Counted from the first letter of the stretch, positions 1 to 6,360 are shown. The stretch is DNA of 7,286 bases from an uncultured Verrucomicrobiales bacterium (GCA_937901085.1 CALCHQ010000010.1:1-7286), one strand, 5' to 3'. Program-made: numbers and translations. Notes: generated from the letters alone by a model not told the origin.

Positions 1-60
1 GGATGCCAGCCTGCCGCCAGTAAATAAACAGCCGAGCAGCAATGATAACCAGACAGGTGG

Positions 61-88
61 AATTACGAATTACGAGTTACGAATTACG
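61..88. repeat. Heptanucleotide tandem repeat upstream of 5S rRNA
   Basis: Four head-to-tail 7-bp units: aattacg (61-67), aattacg (68-74), agttacg (75-81) and aattacg (82-88). Three are identical and one differs by a single base. The tract lies 33 bp before the 5S gene, in what is presumably the 23S-5S spacer. No function can be read from it; slippage-generated repeats of this size vary between strains and between rrn copies. The repeat itself is certain, any role is not. Confidence 0.85.
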
Positions 89-107
89 AAGTAAAGGGAA
101 CTCGTAA
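70..107 (+). other. 9-bp inverted repeat in the spacer before 5S
   Basis: ttacgagtt (70-78) is the exact reverse complement of aactcgtaa (99-107), separated by 20 nt. In the rRNA precursor this would form a 9-bp stem just upstream of the mature 5S 5' end. It partly overlaps the heptamer repeat, whose variant unit (agttacg) supplies part of the left arm. It could be a processing signal, but it does not enclose the 5S gene and could be accidental. Confidence 0.4.
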
Positions 108-121
108 GAAAGTAAAGCCAA

Positions 122-240
122 AGCCTGGTGGTCATAGCCTGATGGTCCCACCCGGTCCCATTCCGAACCCGGAAGTGAAACATCAGCACGTCGATGGTAG
201 TCGGACGACAGGTCCCGCGAGAGTAGATAGCTGCCAGGGT
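122..240 (+). rRNA. rrf: 5S ribosomal RNA
   Basis: This is a complete 5S rRNA gene of about 119 nt. Landmarks in order are the 5' strand of helix I (gcctggtgg, from 123), the conserved gatggtcccacc block, the loop region ccgaacccggaagtgaaac, the cgatggtagt segment, the gcgagagtag segment, and the 3' strand of helix I (ctgccagg, 231-238). CCTGG at 124-128 pairs with CCAGG at 234-238. Ends were set by alignment from memory with E. coli 5S and may be off by one or two bases. The gene is probably the last of an rRNA operon whose 16S and 23S lie before position 1; no 23S 3' end is recognisable in positions 1-120. A strong terminator follows directly. Confidence 0.95.
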
Positions 241-242
241 AA

Positions 243-278
243 ATGAAGCCCGCAATCCGAAAGGATTGCGGGCTTCAT
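243..278 (+). terminator. Rho-independent-type terminator after 5S rRNA
   Basis: A perfect 16-bp stem, atgaagcccgcaatcc (243-258) with ggattgcgggcttcat (263-278), is closed by a GAAA tetraloop (259-262). Its centre is GC-rich and it starts 3 nt after the 5S 3' end. The trailing sequence is cgttt, so the T-tract is short. Position, stem quality and stable GNRA loop make it the expected terminator of the rRNA operon. Confidence 0.88.
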
Positions 279-281
279 CGT

Positions 282-374
282 TTGCGGGCGAAGCACGCAA
301 ATTTCGTCCGAACGCAGTGAGGATTTCGACCGGGCAGCGACCGGATTTCGACCAGCCGCAGGCTGGATTTCGTT
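282..374. repeat. Hairpin array A (four hairpins with 'atttcg' linkers)
   Basis: Four short hairpins are joined by linkers of the form atttcg plus one or two bases. Hairpin 1 spans 282-300 (arms ttgcg/cgcaa, inner GC pairs, loop gaa, one G·A mismatch). Hairpins 2 (308-322), 3 (330-344) and 4 (352-366) are each 15 nt, with six positions per arm and a 3-nt loop, and start exactly 22 nt apart. Hairpin 4 is a perfect 6-bp stem (ccagcc/ggctgg, loop gca). Hairpin 3 has ccgg/ccgg plus a G·A mismatch and one inner C-G pair. Hairpin 2 has cc/gg, a tandem G·A and A·G mismatch, then ac/gt around loop gca. Linkers are at 301-307, 323-329, 345-351 and 367-374. Arms differ between units while pairing, size and linker are kept. 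The region is non-coding and unlike CRISPR, because the variable part is itself palindromic. Confidence 0.8.
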
Positions 375-423
375 ACCCATAGGCAGAGAGATGACTAAGC
401 CCCCGTTCATTGGGAAACAAGAA

Positions 424-485
424 TCCCGCGAGACCCGTCTCTGCTGCTCCGCAGCTACGCCGTGGCAGGGTAGATAGCTGCCAGG
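424..485 (+). pseudogene. Interrupted duplicate of the 5S rRNA 3' end
   Basis: Two blocks of the intact 5S gene recur here in order and orientation. tcccgcgaga (424-433) matches 213-222, and gtagatagctgccagg (470-485) is an exact 16-nt match to 223-238. In the real gene these blocks are contiguous; here 36 nt (434-469) separate them. That interval helps form further small hairpins: gagac/gtctc (430-441), gctgc/gcagc around tcc (443-455) and tggcag/ctgcca (463-468 with 478-483). I cannot recognise the 5' two thirds of a 5S gene upstream of 424. It is most likely a degenerate fragment of a second 5S copy, or a local duplication into which hairpin units were inserted. Confidence 0.6.
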
Positions 486-487
486 AT

Positions 488-585
488 AACGATATTCAAG
501 CCTGCGGCTTGAACGATATTTTTGCCTTTGGCAAAAACGATATTGCCCTTCGGGCAACGATATTCACGCTGCGCGTGAACGGGGG
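488..585. repeat. Hairpin array B (four hairpins with 'aacgatatt' linkers)
   Basis: Four exact copies of the 9-nt linker aacgatatt lie at 488-496, 512-520, 536-544 and 556-564. Each is followed by a perfect palindrome with a 3-nt loop: caagcc-tgc-ggcttg (497-511), tttgcc-ttt-ggcaaa (521-535), gccc-ttc-gggc (545-555) and cacgc-tgc-gcgtg (565-577). The last is followed by aacgggg, a decayed linker. The flanking linker bases tt...aa extend each stem by two A-T pairs. Arm sequence and length vary (4-6 bp) while linker, loop size and self-complementarity are kept. Architecture matches array A, but the linker is different. No credible coding frame runs through it. Confidence 0.85.
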
Positions 586-821
586 GAGGAATGTAGAATC
601 TTGAATGTGAAGGTTCGGTTCGGCTGCGCCGCGCGGGAGGCCGGGGTGTGGCTTTCACTCCCGCTGGAAGGACTCTGGCGTGCGCTGGGGCTTTTCCCCA
701 CCGCGTGGGCCTTCCCGGCGGCTGTGTGGCGCATTGTGGGCGTGCAGAAGCATGTTCCCCTGCATCGCGTGGGGCAATGCAGGGGAACGCTGGAGAGACG
801 GTTTATAGGTTTATTCAGGAA
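586..821. other. Non-coding stretch between hairpin array and autotransporter 3' end
   Basis: This GC-rich stretch lies between array B and the stop codon of the converging autotransporter gene. Short open frames cross it, but none shows a recognisable protein, ribosome binding site or conserved start. Apart from the perfect inverted repeat at 754-788, described separately, I see no RNA gene or regulatory element. The gene-free region as a whole runs from 241 to 821, and its left part is filled by the terminator, the two hairpin arrays and the 5S fragment. Confidence 0.6.
754..788 (-). terminator. Candidate terminator hairpin downstream of the autotransporter gene
   Basis: gttcccctgcat (754-765) and atgcaggggaac (777-788) form a perfect 12-bp stem with an 11-nt loop, 33 nt beyond the autotransporter stop codon. 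Position and strength suit a 3'-end structure for that minus-strand transcript. No T-tract follows on the minus strand (the next bases read atgcttctgc), so it may act as an RNA 3'-end stabiliser or a bidirectional block rather than a classical intrinsic terminator. Confidence 0.5.
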
Positions 822-3800
822 TCAGAAGTCGTAACGCACACCGATGTCGGCGCGGAAGCCGCTGTAGTCGGGGGCGTAGGTGTAGTCTACGTCGGCGTAG
901 AGTGTGGTGTGCTGCTCCACGGGGATGGAGATGCCTGCACCCAGCTTGTAGCCTGTGCCGGAGGAGTCGGCCGTCTTGACCTTGTAGCTGGCGCTGTTGC
1001 GGAAGGCGACCTTGGCTTCGTCGGTGGTGTCACCGAAGTCCTGGGTGACCAGGGCGCGGGCTTCTACCACGGCATTGCGTTCGTGTACGGTCTGGTACAG
1101 CACGCCCTGGTAGCGTACACCCAGAGCAACCTGGGCGTAGGTGTAGTCGTTGTTCTCGTAGGCTATGCCTGCGTCTCCGATGCTGCCTGCTTCTTCAAAT
1201 GCGTCGATGGAGGCAGAGGTGAAGCTGATGCTGGCCAGGGGCTGCAGGATGTGGGTGTATTCGTAGTCCAGACCAAGGGTGTAGCCGACTTCGTAGTAAG
1301 CAGAGAGGGTGGTGCCGGTGGTGTTGCCCTTGCTTGTGTAACCCAGCACGTTGCGTTCCATTTCGATGTCGTTGTGACCGTAGGTGAAGATGAACATCTG
1401 CACCCAGCGTTCTTTCTGGTGACGGGCAAAGAAGCTGATGTACTGGGCATTGTCGGTGCCCTTGGCGTAGTCCGTACTGTCGACTTTGATGTCGGCGTAG
1501 GAGGCGCTGAAGGAGAGGCCGACTACGGTGTTGGCGGTGAGGTCGAGGTTGGCACCGACGGTGGCACCGGTGGTGTCGTAGTCGTAGCCCCATTCGTCAC
1601 CCTTGCCAGTAGTGCTGGCAGAGCTGCCATCGGCCTGTGCCCAGGCCTGGATGCCTGCGTACTCCCAGTCTGTGGTCAGCCCGGCATTGGTGCCGCCGCC
1701 CATCTGGATGATGCGGTTGCGGAGGTTGTCCTGAGCGTCGCGGAGGCCGCGGCGCTGTGCATCGGCCAGCACAGCCAGGGAGGCGCCGGAGGCGGCAGAG
1801 AGGATATTCTGACGCTCGGTATTGCTGTAGCGGTTGACGTGACCGACGTATTCGTAGATTTCAGCCAGCGGGGTGCTGGTGGTGGCTCTGGCGGCAAAGG
1901 TGCTGGGGGCGCCTTCCAGGGCTTCCTGCATGGCGGCGATAGCCACGGTGCGGTTGTGGCTGTCGGACAGCTCAGCGGTGATGCCGGCTTCGTCTTCCTG
2001 ACCCTTGATGGTGATGATGGTGTTGCCGTTGCCGTCTGTTGTAGTGGCGAGTTCAGCGCGCACGAAGGATTTGATGTTGAGCTGGTCGCGGGATGCATCG
2101 TAATCGTATTCGAGGTCTACACCGGAGATGAAGGAGTACTCTGTACCACCTGTAGCGATGTTGGCGAAGTCGAGGCCGTCGGCGTTCAGAACCAGCTTGT
2201 CTACGGTGAGTTTGCTGCCTTCGAAGGTGCCGCTCACCTGGACGCTTTCAACGTCGTTGGTGACGCTGACGGCATCGGCGTTGCTGCCGCCGAAGCTGGT
2301 GCTGGTGGTGGCATCGCCGGTGTTGGCGGTCTTGATGGTCACGTTGTCCAGCGTGGCTGTGGCCGAGTTCTTGAATTCGCCTTCAGCGATGGTGACATTC
2401 TTGAGGGAGGCGTTGTCGCCCACGGTGGTGCTGGTGCCTGCGGCGATGGTGACATCGGTTACGGAGGCGTTGCTGCCAACGCTGACACCTCCGGTGGTGG
2501 TGATATCGGCACCCAGCAGAACCTGGTCAGCCCCGATGGTAACGGACTTGGCTTCAATGCTGCTGGCGCTCAGGACGCGCTTGTCGTTGCTGTCGGTGTA
2601 GAAGGAGGCGTTCTTCAGTACGGCTGTGCCGTCGCTTGTGATTTCCGTGCCGCCGTCCTGGATGCTGCTGGCTTCGAGTTCGGCGGCAGACAGGTTGTAT
2701 TCCTCATTCAGGTCGATGCTATCGGCCGTCAGTTTGCCGCTGGCTGCCATGCCTTCCTGGGTAATGATGGCCATGCTATCCGTAGAGGCGCCGGTGATGT
2801 AGCCGCTGATGTCGGCATCCGTCATCGAGTTGGTGATGAGCGTGCCGACTTCGGCTGCATAGGTATCAAAGCTGATGGTGACGTTTTCGCCAATCGTGTC
2901 GGCCTGGATGCCAGCGGTGTTCATGCTGACCTTGCCTTCCAGAATAGCGTCGCTGTTGCTGGCGTTCTTCCCAATGATGATGCCACCGGCGTAAACGCTG
3001 TCTGCAATAATTTCATTGGCCTGGATAGAGCCGCTGATGTCACCATATTCACCTGCACTGACTTCTCCGCCCGTGGCTGTGATGGTGTCTGCAATAAGCT
3101 TGACGTAGGAGGTGATGTCTCCTGTGGCTTCAATCTCCTTGGCCTGAACAACGGAGCTGCCGGTGGAACCTGTAATCACCATATCGCCATTTCCGTTGGC
3201 GAGTTTATTGAGGTTCAGGTTGGCTGGTGTTTCGCCATTGTCGACAATGACGGTGAAACTCGCGGTGCTGCTGTCGTCGGTGCGGATGATGGAGGCATTG
3301 GTGCCGACCTTCGTTCCAGACAAATCCATCTGGAAGAAGTTGCCGTCACTCTTGATTTCAAGGTCGCCGCCAGCGCTGAGTTCGGCGAGCTTGAGGCTTG
3401 TGTTGCCAGCCATTTCCAGTTTTACGGTGCCATCGCCCATAATGCTGATGGGAGTGCCCAGAGCGAGGATGTTGGTCAGGGCATCGTTTTTGACCGTCAG
3501 GCGGGAGCCTTCTTCTGCGCCGAAGGCAACAGCCATGCCGACGTCGCCTTCCAGAATGTTATTGGCTACGGTGGTGTTGCTGCTGTAGCTTACCTCATAG
3601 AGCCCGGTGGTGGCATCGTGGTCTTCCGGGGTGTAAAGGAAGAGCGCGCCATTGCTACCGGTGAACTGGACGGTTGCATTTGCCGGGGCGGAACCGTAGC
3701 CGCCATTGAGGAGTTTTTCAACATCTGCCGTGCCGGTGATGAGCCAGGCCATGGGGTCTGAACCAGAACCCTTGCTGTAGGTGGTAGTGGCCATCTCGGA

Positions 3801-4520
3801 GGTGCCGAAAGCGTCCGTCACGGTAGCACCCCAGAAACCGCCGAGTTCATTGACCATGTCGTCGGTCAGGGCAACATCCTTGAGGATTTCGATGCGGTTG
3901 GTGGTGAGCGTTTCGGTCGGAATCACAGTGACACCCGTCGGGTCATACGATTCGGTGCCGTACTGGTACTGGAAGTTGACGAGGGATGCACCGGTGAAAT
4001 ACAGGCTGCCGGTCTGGGTATCTTCGTTGTACACCCAGTTCAGGGTCACCTGGATATGGGGGCGGTTGGCATAGTTAATTTCGATGTCGCCCTTGCTGGT
4101 CAGCTTCTTGACGCCGGAGGAGGTGACGGCCTGCAGTGTCCACTGGCCTTCGGAAAAGACAATGGCGAACTGGTTGTCCTGGATGCCCTTGGGCTTGCGT
4201 ACCTTGTCGCCCCTGATGTCGTTGGAATAGAACGGGACATCGACATTGCCGAAGACGATGGAACCGCCTGCGAATTCACCATCGTCAACGTTATAGGGGT
4301 TGAATTTGCCGGAGATGCTCATGACCCAGCTGGAGGTCATGCTGGGGGCAGTAATGGCGGTTTTGGCTTCTCCTTCCAGCACTTCGTAGTACTTGTCGGT
4401 CGACTGGACGAGGTAATCATACGCTGCCGGAGCGGCTGCCTGGGCGGAGTAGGAGGTGGCAGTAAGGGCGAATACCGCCAGGAGGGCAGTACGGAGGCCT
4501 TTGGGGAGATGGAGTTTCAT
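822..4520 (-). CDS. Autotransporter (type Va secretion) with beta-helix-like passenger, Akkermansia-type
   Basis: This predicted 1232-residue outer-membrane autotransporter starts at MKLHLPKGLR. That Met directly precedes a typical signal peptide: a basic N-terminus, hydrophobic core around residues 11-22, and cleavage likely after AQA at 28. An in-frame upstream Met (4565) would put 15 polar residues before it and is disfavoured. Residues ~30-250 have a mixed composition, perhaps a lectin/LamG-like fold (inference). Residues ~330-840 are a long Gly/Ala/Thr/Ser/Asp-rich tract of short strand-turn repeats, many with I-x-A or VTIA-type steps, as expected for a beta-helical passenger. A charged helix (around NTERQNILSAASG) precedes a C-terminal barrel from ~954 that ends VRYDF, with the terminal Phe read by the BAM complex. 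These are autotransporter-domain (PF03797-type) hallmarks. No protease triad or cleavage site is evident. The ligand is unknown; adhesion or surface coating is the usual role. The Shine-Dalgarno match is weak. Confidence 0.88.
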   Translation of the reverse strand: MKLHLPKGLRTALLAVFALTATSYSAQAAAPAAYDYLVQSTDKYYEVLEGEAKTAITAPSMTSSWVMSISGKFNPYNVDDGEFAGGSIVFGNVDVPFYSNDIRGDKVRKPKGIQDNQFAIVFSEGQWTLQAVTSSGVKKLTSKGDIEINYANRPHIQVTLNWVYNEDTQTGSLYFTGASLVNFQYQYGTESYDPTGVTVIPTETLTTNRIEILKDVALTDDMVNELGGFWGATVTDAFGTSEMATTTYSKGSGSDPMAWLITGTADVEKLLNGGYGSAPANATVQFTGSNGALFLYTPEDHDATTGLYEVSYSSNTTVANNILEGDVGMAVAFGAEEGSRLTVKNDALTNILALGTPISIMGDGTVKLEMAGNTSLKLAELSAGGDLEIKSDGNFFQMDLSGTKVGTNASIIRTDDSSTASFTVIVDNGETPANLNLNKLANGNGDMVITGSTGSSVVQAKEIEATGDITSYVKLIADTITATGGEVSAGEYGDISGSIQANEIIADSVYAGGIIIGKNASNSDAILEGKVSMNTAGIQADTIGENVTISFDTYAAEVGTLITNSMTDADISGYITGASTDSMAIITQEGMAASGKLTADSIDLNEEYNLSAAELEASSIQDGGTEITSDGTAVLKNASFYTDSNDKRVLSASSIEAKSVTIGADQVLLGADITTTGGVSVGSNASVTDVTIAAGTSTTVGDNASLKNVTIAEGEFKNSATATLDNVTIKTANTGDATTSTSFGGSNADAVSVTNDVESVQVSGTFEGSKLTVDKLVLNADGLDFANIATGGTEYSFISGVDLEYDYDASRDQLNIKSFVRAELATTTDGNGNTIITIKGQEDEAGITAELSDSHNRTVAIAAMQEALEGAPSTFAARATTSTPLAEIYEYVGHVNRYSNTERQNILSAASGASLAVLADAQRRGLRDAQDNLRNRIIQMGGGTNAGLTTDWEYAGIQAWAQADGSSASTTGKGDEWGYDYDTTGATVGANLDLTANTVVGLSFSASYADIKVDSTDYAKGTDNAQYISFFARHQKERWVQMFIFTYGHNDIEMERNVLGYTSKGNTTGTTLSAYYEVGYTLGLDYEYTHILQPLASISFTSASIDAFEEAGSIGDAGIAYENNDYTYAQVALGVRYQGVLYQTVHERNAVVEARALVTQDFGDTTDEAKVAFRNSASYKVKTADSSGTGYKLGAGISIPVEQHTTLYADVDYTYAPDYSGFRADIGVRYDF

Positions 4521-4570
4521 GGTAATTCTTGATTGAAAATGGCTGGAGACAGTAATCCTGCTCACTACTC

Positions 4571-4599
4571 ACTCTATCAAAAGCGCTCCGGGGACGCAA
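4571..4599 (-). promoter_or_regulatory. Possible sigma70-type promoter for the autotransporter gene
   Basis: On the minus strand TTGCGT (4594-4599) and TAGAGT (4571-4576) are separated by 17 bp in the 115-bp gap between rsmE and the autotransporter. They match the -35 and -10 consensus partly (3/6 and 4/6), with ideal spacing. A start near 4563 would leave a leader of about 40 nt. Verrucomicrobial promoters are poorly characterised and weak matches are common by chance, so this is only a candidate. Confidence 0.3.
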
Positions 4600-4635
4600 G
4601 GTAAAAATGCCCGTTCGTGGAAAAACTGGAAAAAA

Positions 4636-5379
4636 TCAGGTGTCCAGCGCGTAGCGGGCGGCCGCAACGGCCAGGAAGACGGCGGTTTCCACGCGCAGGA
4701 TAATGGGGCCGAGGCTGGTGGGGGCGTAGCCCGCGGCTTCGGCGGCTGTGTATTCGGTGGGGGAGAAATCTCCCTCCGGACCGATGAGCAGCACGCATTC
4801 CTGCAGTCTGGCGTTGCGGGCTGTTTCCAGCAGTTCGCGCAGGGGGCGGGCATGGGGCACAATGGCGCATTGAAGTTTAAGCCCGGCTAAATCGTTGCGC
4901 TGGAGGAAGCTGGTGTAGGACTGCGGAGTTTCGACCACGGGCAGGGTGTTGACGCCGCATTGCTTGCAGGCTTCCAGCACGGTGCGGCTCCATTTGGCGG
5001 CTTTGGCGGCGGCATCCCTGGCATCGAGGCGCACGATGGTGCGCTCGGTGATGAGGGGGATGATGCGCTGCACGCCCATTTCCACGGCTTTCTGGACGAT
5101 GAGGTCCATGTTGGTGCCCTTGGGGATGGCGAGCGCCAGGGTGATGCCGGCAGTGCGGGGGAGCGGGGGCAGGGGGCAGATTCCGGTGAGCTGCAGGTGG
5201 CTGCTGCCGCTGGTGGCAGCGATGCGGGCCCGCGCAGCCTGCCCGCAGCCGTTGAAGACTTCGCAGCAGTCTCCCGCGCGCAGGCGCATGACTTTGAGCG
5301 CGTGGCGGGCTTCCTCACCCTCGATGTCGAGGATGGTGGCGGCCTGCAGATCGGCTCCCTGGACGTAGCACCTGTGCAT
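4636..5379 (-). CDS. rsmE: 16S rRNA (uracil(1498)-N3)-methyltransferase RsmE
   Basis: This SPOUT-family enzyme uses S-adenosylmethionine to methylate N3 of U1498 in helix 44 of 16S rRNA, within the assembled 30S subunit in the cytoplasm. The protein is 247 residues, usual for the family (about 240-250). The start MHRCYV matches the typical RsmE beginning MHRFFV; longer in-frame extensions upstream overlap dnaJ and are not protein-like. An N-terminal PUA-like domain covers residues 1-~75 (EEARHALKVMRLRAGD). The SPOUT domain follows, with KGTNMDLIVQKAVEMGV, IIPLITERTIVRL, the cofactor-loop motif LLIGPEGDFSPTEY near residue 195, and SLGPIILRVETA near 220. The usual LGxRILRxETA reads LGPIILRVETA here, so one Arg is replaced by Ile; the second Arg and ETA are kept. 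It starts 17 bp after the dnaJ stop and lacks a strong Shine-Dalgarno, suggesting operon or coupled expression. dnaJ-rsmE neighbourhoods are common in bacteria. Confidence 0.92.
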   Translation of the reverse strand: MHRCYVQGADLQAATILDIEGEEARHALKVMRLRAGDCCEVFNGCGQAARARIAATSGSSHLQLTGICPLPPLPRTAGITLALAIPKGTNMDLIVQKAVEMGVQRIIPLITERTIVRLDARDAAAKAAKWSRTVLEACKQCGVNTLPVVETPQSYTSFLQRNDLAGLKLQCAIVPHARPLRELLETARNARLQECVLLIGPEGDFSPTEYTAAEAAGYAPTSLGPIILRVETAVFLAVAAARYALDT

Positions 5380-5396
5380 GGGGCGGCTGGATGGGT

Positions 5397-6314
5397 TTAT
5401 TTCAGGAAGCGGGCGGCGCGCTTGCGGAATTCGGCCACTTCGGGCTGGTTGTTTTCCTTGAGTTCCTTGCCGAAGGCTTTGAGGGCTTTTTCCTGGGAGG
5501 AGGAGAGCCTGGTGGGTGTTTCTACCAGGACTTCCACCATGAGGTCGCCGCGACCGCTGCCTTTGAGGCTGGGCATGCCCTTGCCGCGTACGCGGAAGAT
5601 GGTGTTGCTCTGCGTGCCGGCAGGGAGTTTGAGCTTGGCGGGGCCATCCAGCGTGGGGATGGTCATTTCGCCGCCCATGACGGCATCCATGAAGGGGACG
5701 GGCACGCTGCAATGCAGGTCCATGCCGTCGCGGGTAAAGATGTCGTGCGGCTTGACTTCGATGAAGACGTAGAGGTCACCGGTTTCCCCGCCGTGGGTGC
5801 CGGCATCGCCGTTGCCGGTGGAGCGCAGCTTGGTGCCGGTGTTGACCCCGGCCGGTACGCGCAGGGAGATTTTCACATCTTTGTGGACGCGGCCTTCGCC
5901 GTGGCACTTGGGGCAGGGGTTGCTGATGGTCTGGCCGGCGCCGCGGCAGGTGGGGCAGGTGCTTTGCTGTACAAAGAAGCCGCTCTGGCGGGTGACCACG
6001 CCTGTGCCGTGGCAGGTGGGGCAGGTCTGGAAGCCGGCGCGGCCATCTCTGGAGCCGGTGGCGCTGCATTCCTCACAGGGGACAAGGCGTTCGACCTCCA
6101 GGGTCTTGGTGCAGCCCTCAGCTGCTTCTTCGAGTGTGATTTCCAGGTCGGTCCGCAGGTCGGAACCGGGGCGGCGCGGGTCTGCTTTGCGGCGCTGGCC
6201 GCCGCCCATGCCGCCGAAACCGCCGAAAGCGCCGCCGAAAATCTGCGAGAAGAGGTCGGCGGGGTCGGTGAATCCGCCGAAACCGCCGGGGCCGAAGCCT
6301 ACGTCGGTACCGGT
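5397..6314 (-). CDS. dnaJ: Chaperone protein DnaJ, C-terminal part (J domain missing)
   Basis: DnaJ (Hsp40) delivers unfolded proteins to DnaK and stimulates its ATPase through the N-terminal J domain. The 305 recognisable residues start inside the Gly/Phe-rich linker (GTDVGFGPGGFGGF, then FGGAFGGFGGMGGG). Next come four zinc-binding repeats at ~80-141 (CEECSATG, CPTCHGTG, CPTCRGAG, CPKCHGEG). The first has Ala in place of a Gly but keeps both cysteines. The substrate-binding domains follow (VKISLRVPAGV, GDLYVFIEVKPHDIFTRDG, LDGPAKLKLPAGTQ, FRVRGKGMP, GDLMVEVLVETP), and the protein ends with a basic tail. The ~70-residue J domain with its HPD motif should precede position 6314 but is absent. 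The frame stays open to 6581, but those residues do not resemble DnaJ and lie opposite the S8 protease gene. The gene is therefore truncated at the junction, probably artificially. It heads the unit with rsmE. Confidence 0.9.
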   Translation of the reverse strand, partial: TGTDVGFGPGGFGGFTDPADLFSQIFGGAFGGFGGMGGGQRRKADPRRPGSDLRTDLEITLEEAAEGCTKTLEVERLVPCEECSATGSRDGRAGFQTCPTCHGTGVVTRQSGFFVQQSTCPTCRGAGQTISNPCPKCHGEGRVHKDVKISLRVPAGVNTGTKLRSTGNGDAGTHGGETGDLYVFIEVKPHDIFTRDGMDLHCSVPVPFMDAVMGGEMTIPTLDGPAKLKLPAGTQSNTIFRVRGKGMPSLKGSGRGDLMVEVLVETPTRLSSSQEKALKAFGKELKENNQPEVAEFRKRAARFLK

Positions 6315-6360
6315 ATAGGCCATCTGTACGCCGTCGATATAGACGTTATAGGTTTCACCC
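6315..6360. other. Junction between Akkermansia-like and Bacteroidales-like DNA
   Basis: DnaJ homology on the minus strand ends at about 6314. S8 protease homology on the plus strand is clear from about 6363 (gacatcaacgtt, DINV). The interval between cannot be assigned safely: the plus strand reads GHLYAVDIDVIGFTLEEGC and the minus strand ETYNVYIDGVQMAYTG, and either could belong to a neighbouring gene. GC content falls visibly across this point. The exact breakpoint, and whether a third small fragment is involved, cannot be decided from the sequence alone. Confidence 0.7.

Noticed and set aside
282..585. CRISPR array
   Set aside because: Regular spacing and alternating constant/variable segments suggest it, but repeats are only 7-9 nt, units 20-24 nt, and the variable parts are palindromes. 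No cas gene is present in the window.
410..604. Short plus-strand protein of 64 residues through the hairpin region
   Set aside because: Its sequence simply translates the linkers and palindromes (repeated NDI from aacgatatt). The linker phase changes because unit lengths differ, and there is no ribosome binding site or homology.
648..3761. A 1037-codon open frame on the plus strand, opposite the autotransporter
   Set aside because: It is the mirror of a long GC-rich gene with biased third positions. Its translation is low-complexity Gly/Val/Ala/Asp-rich, has no signal, domain or plausible start context, and the minus-strand product is a clear autotransporter.
4521..4565. Upstream Met start for the autotransporter (15 residues longer)
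   Set aside because: The extension (MSRITVSSHFQSRIT) would bury the signal peptide behind polar residues; the internal Met gives a standard signal peptide start.
4960..5772. A 270-codon plus-strand open frame across rsmE and the dnaJ 3' end
   Set aside because: It lies antisense to two recognised genes, spans their boundary and encodes no recognisable protein; it is a by-product of GC-rich codon use.
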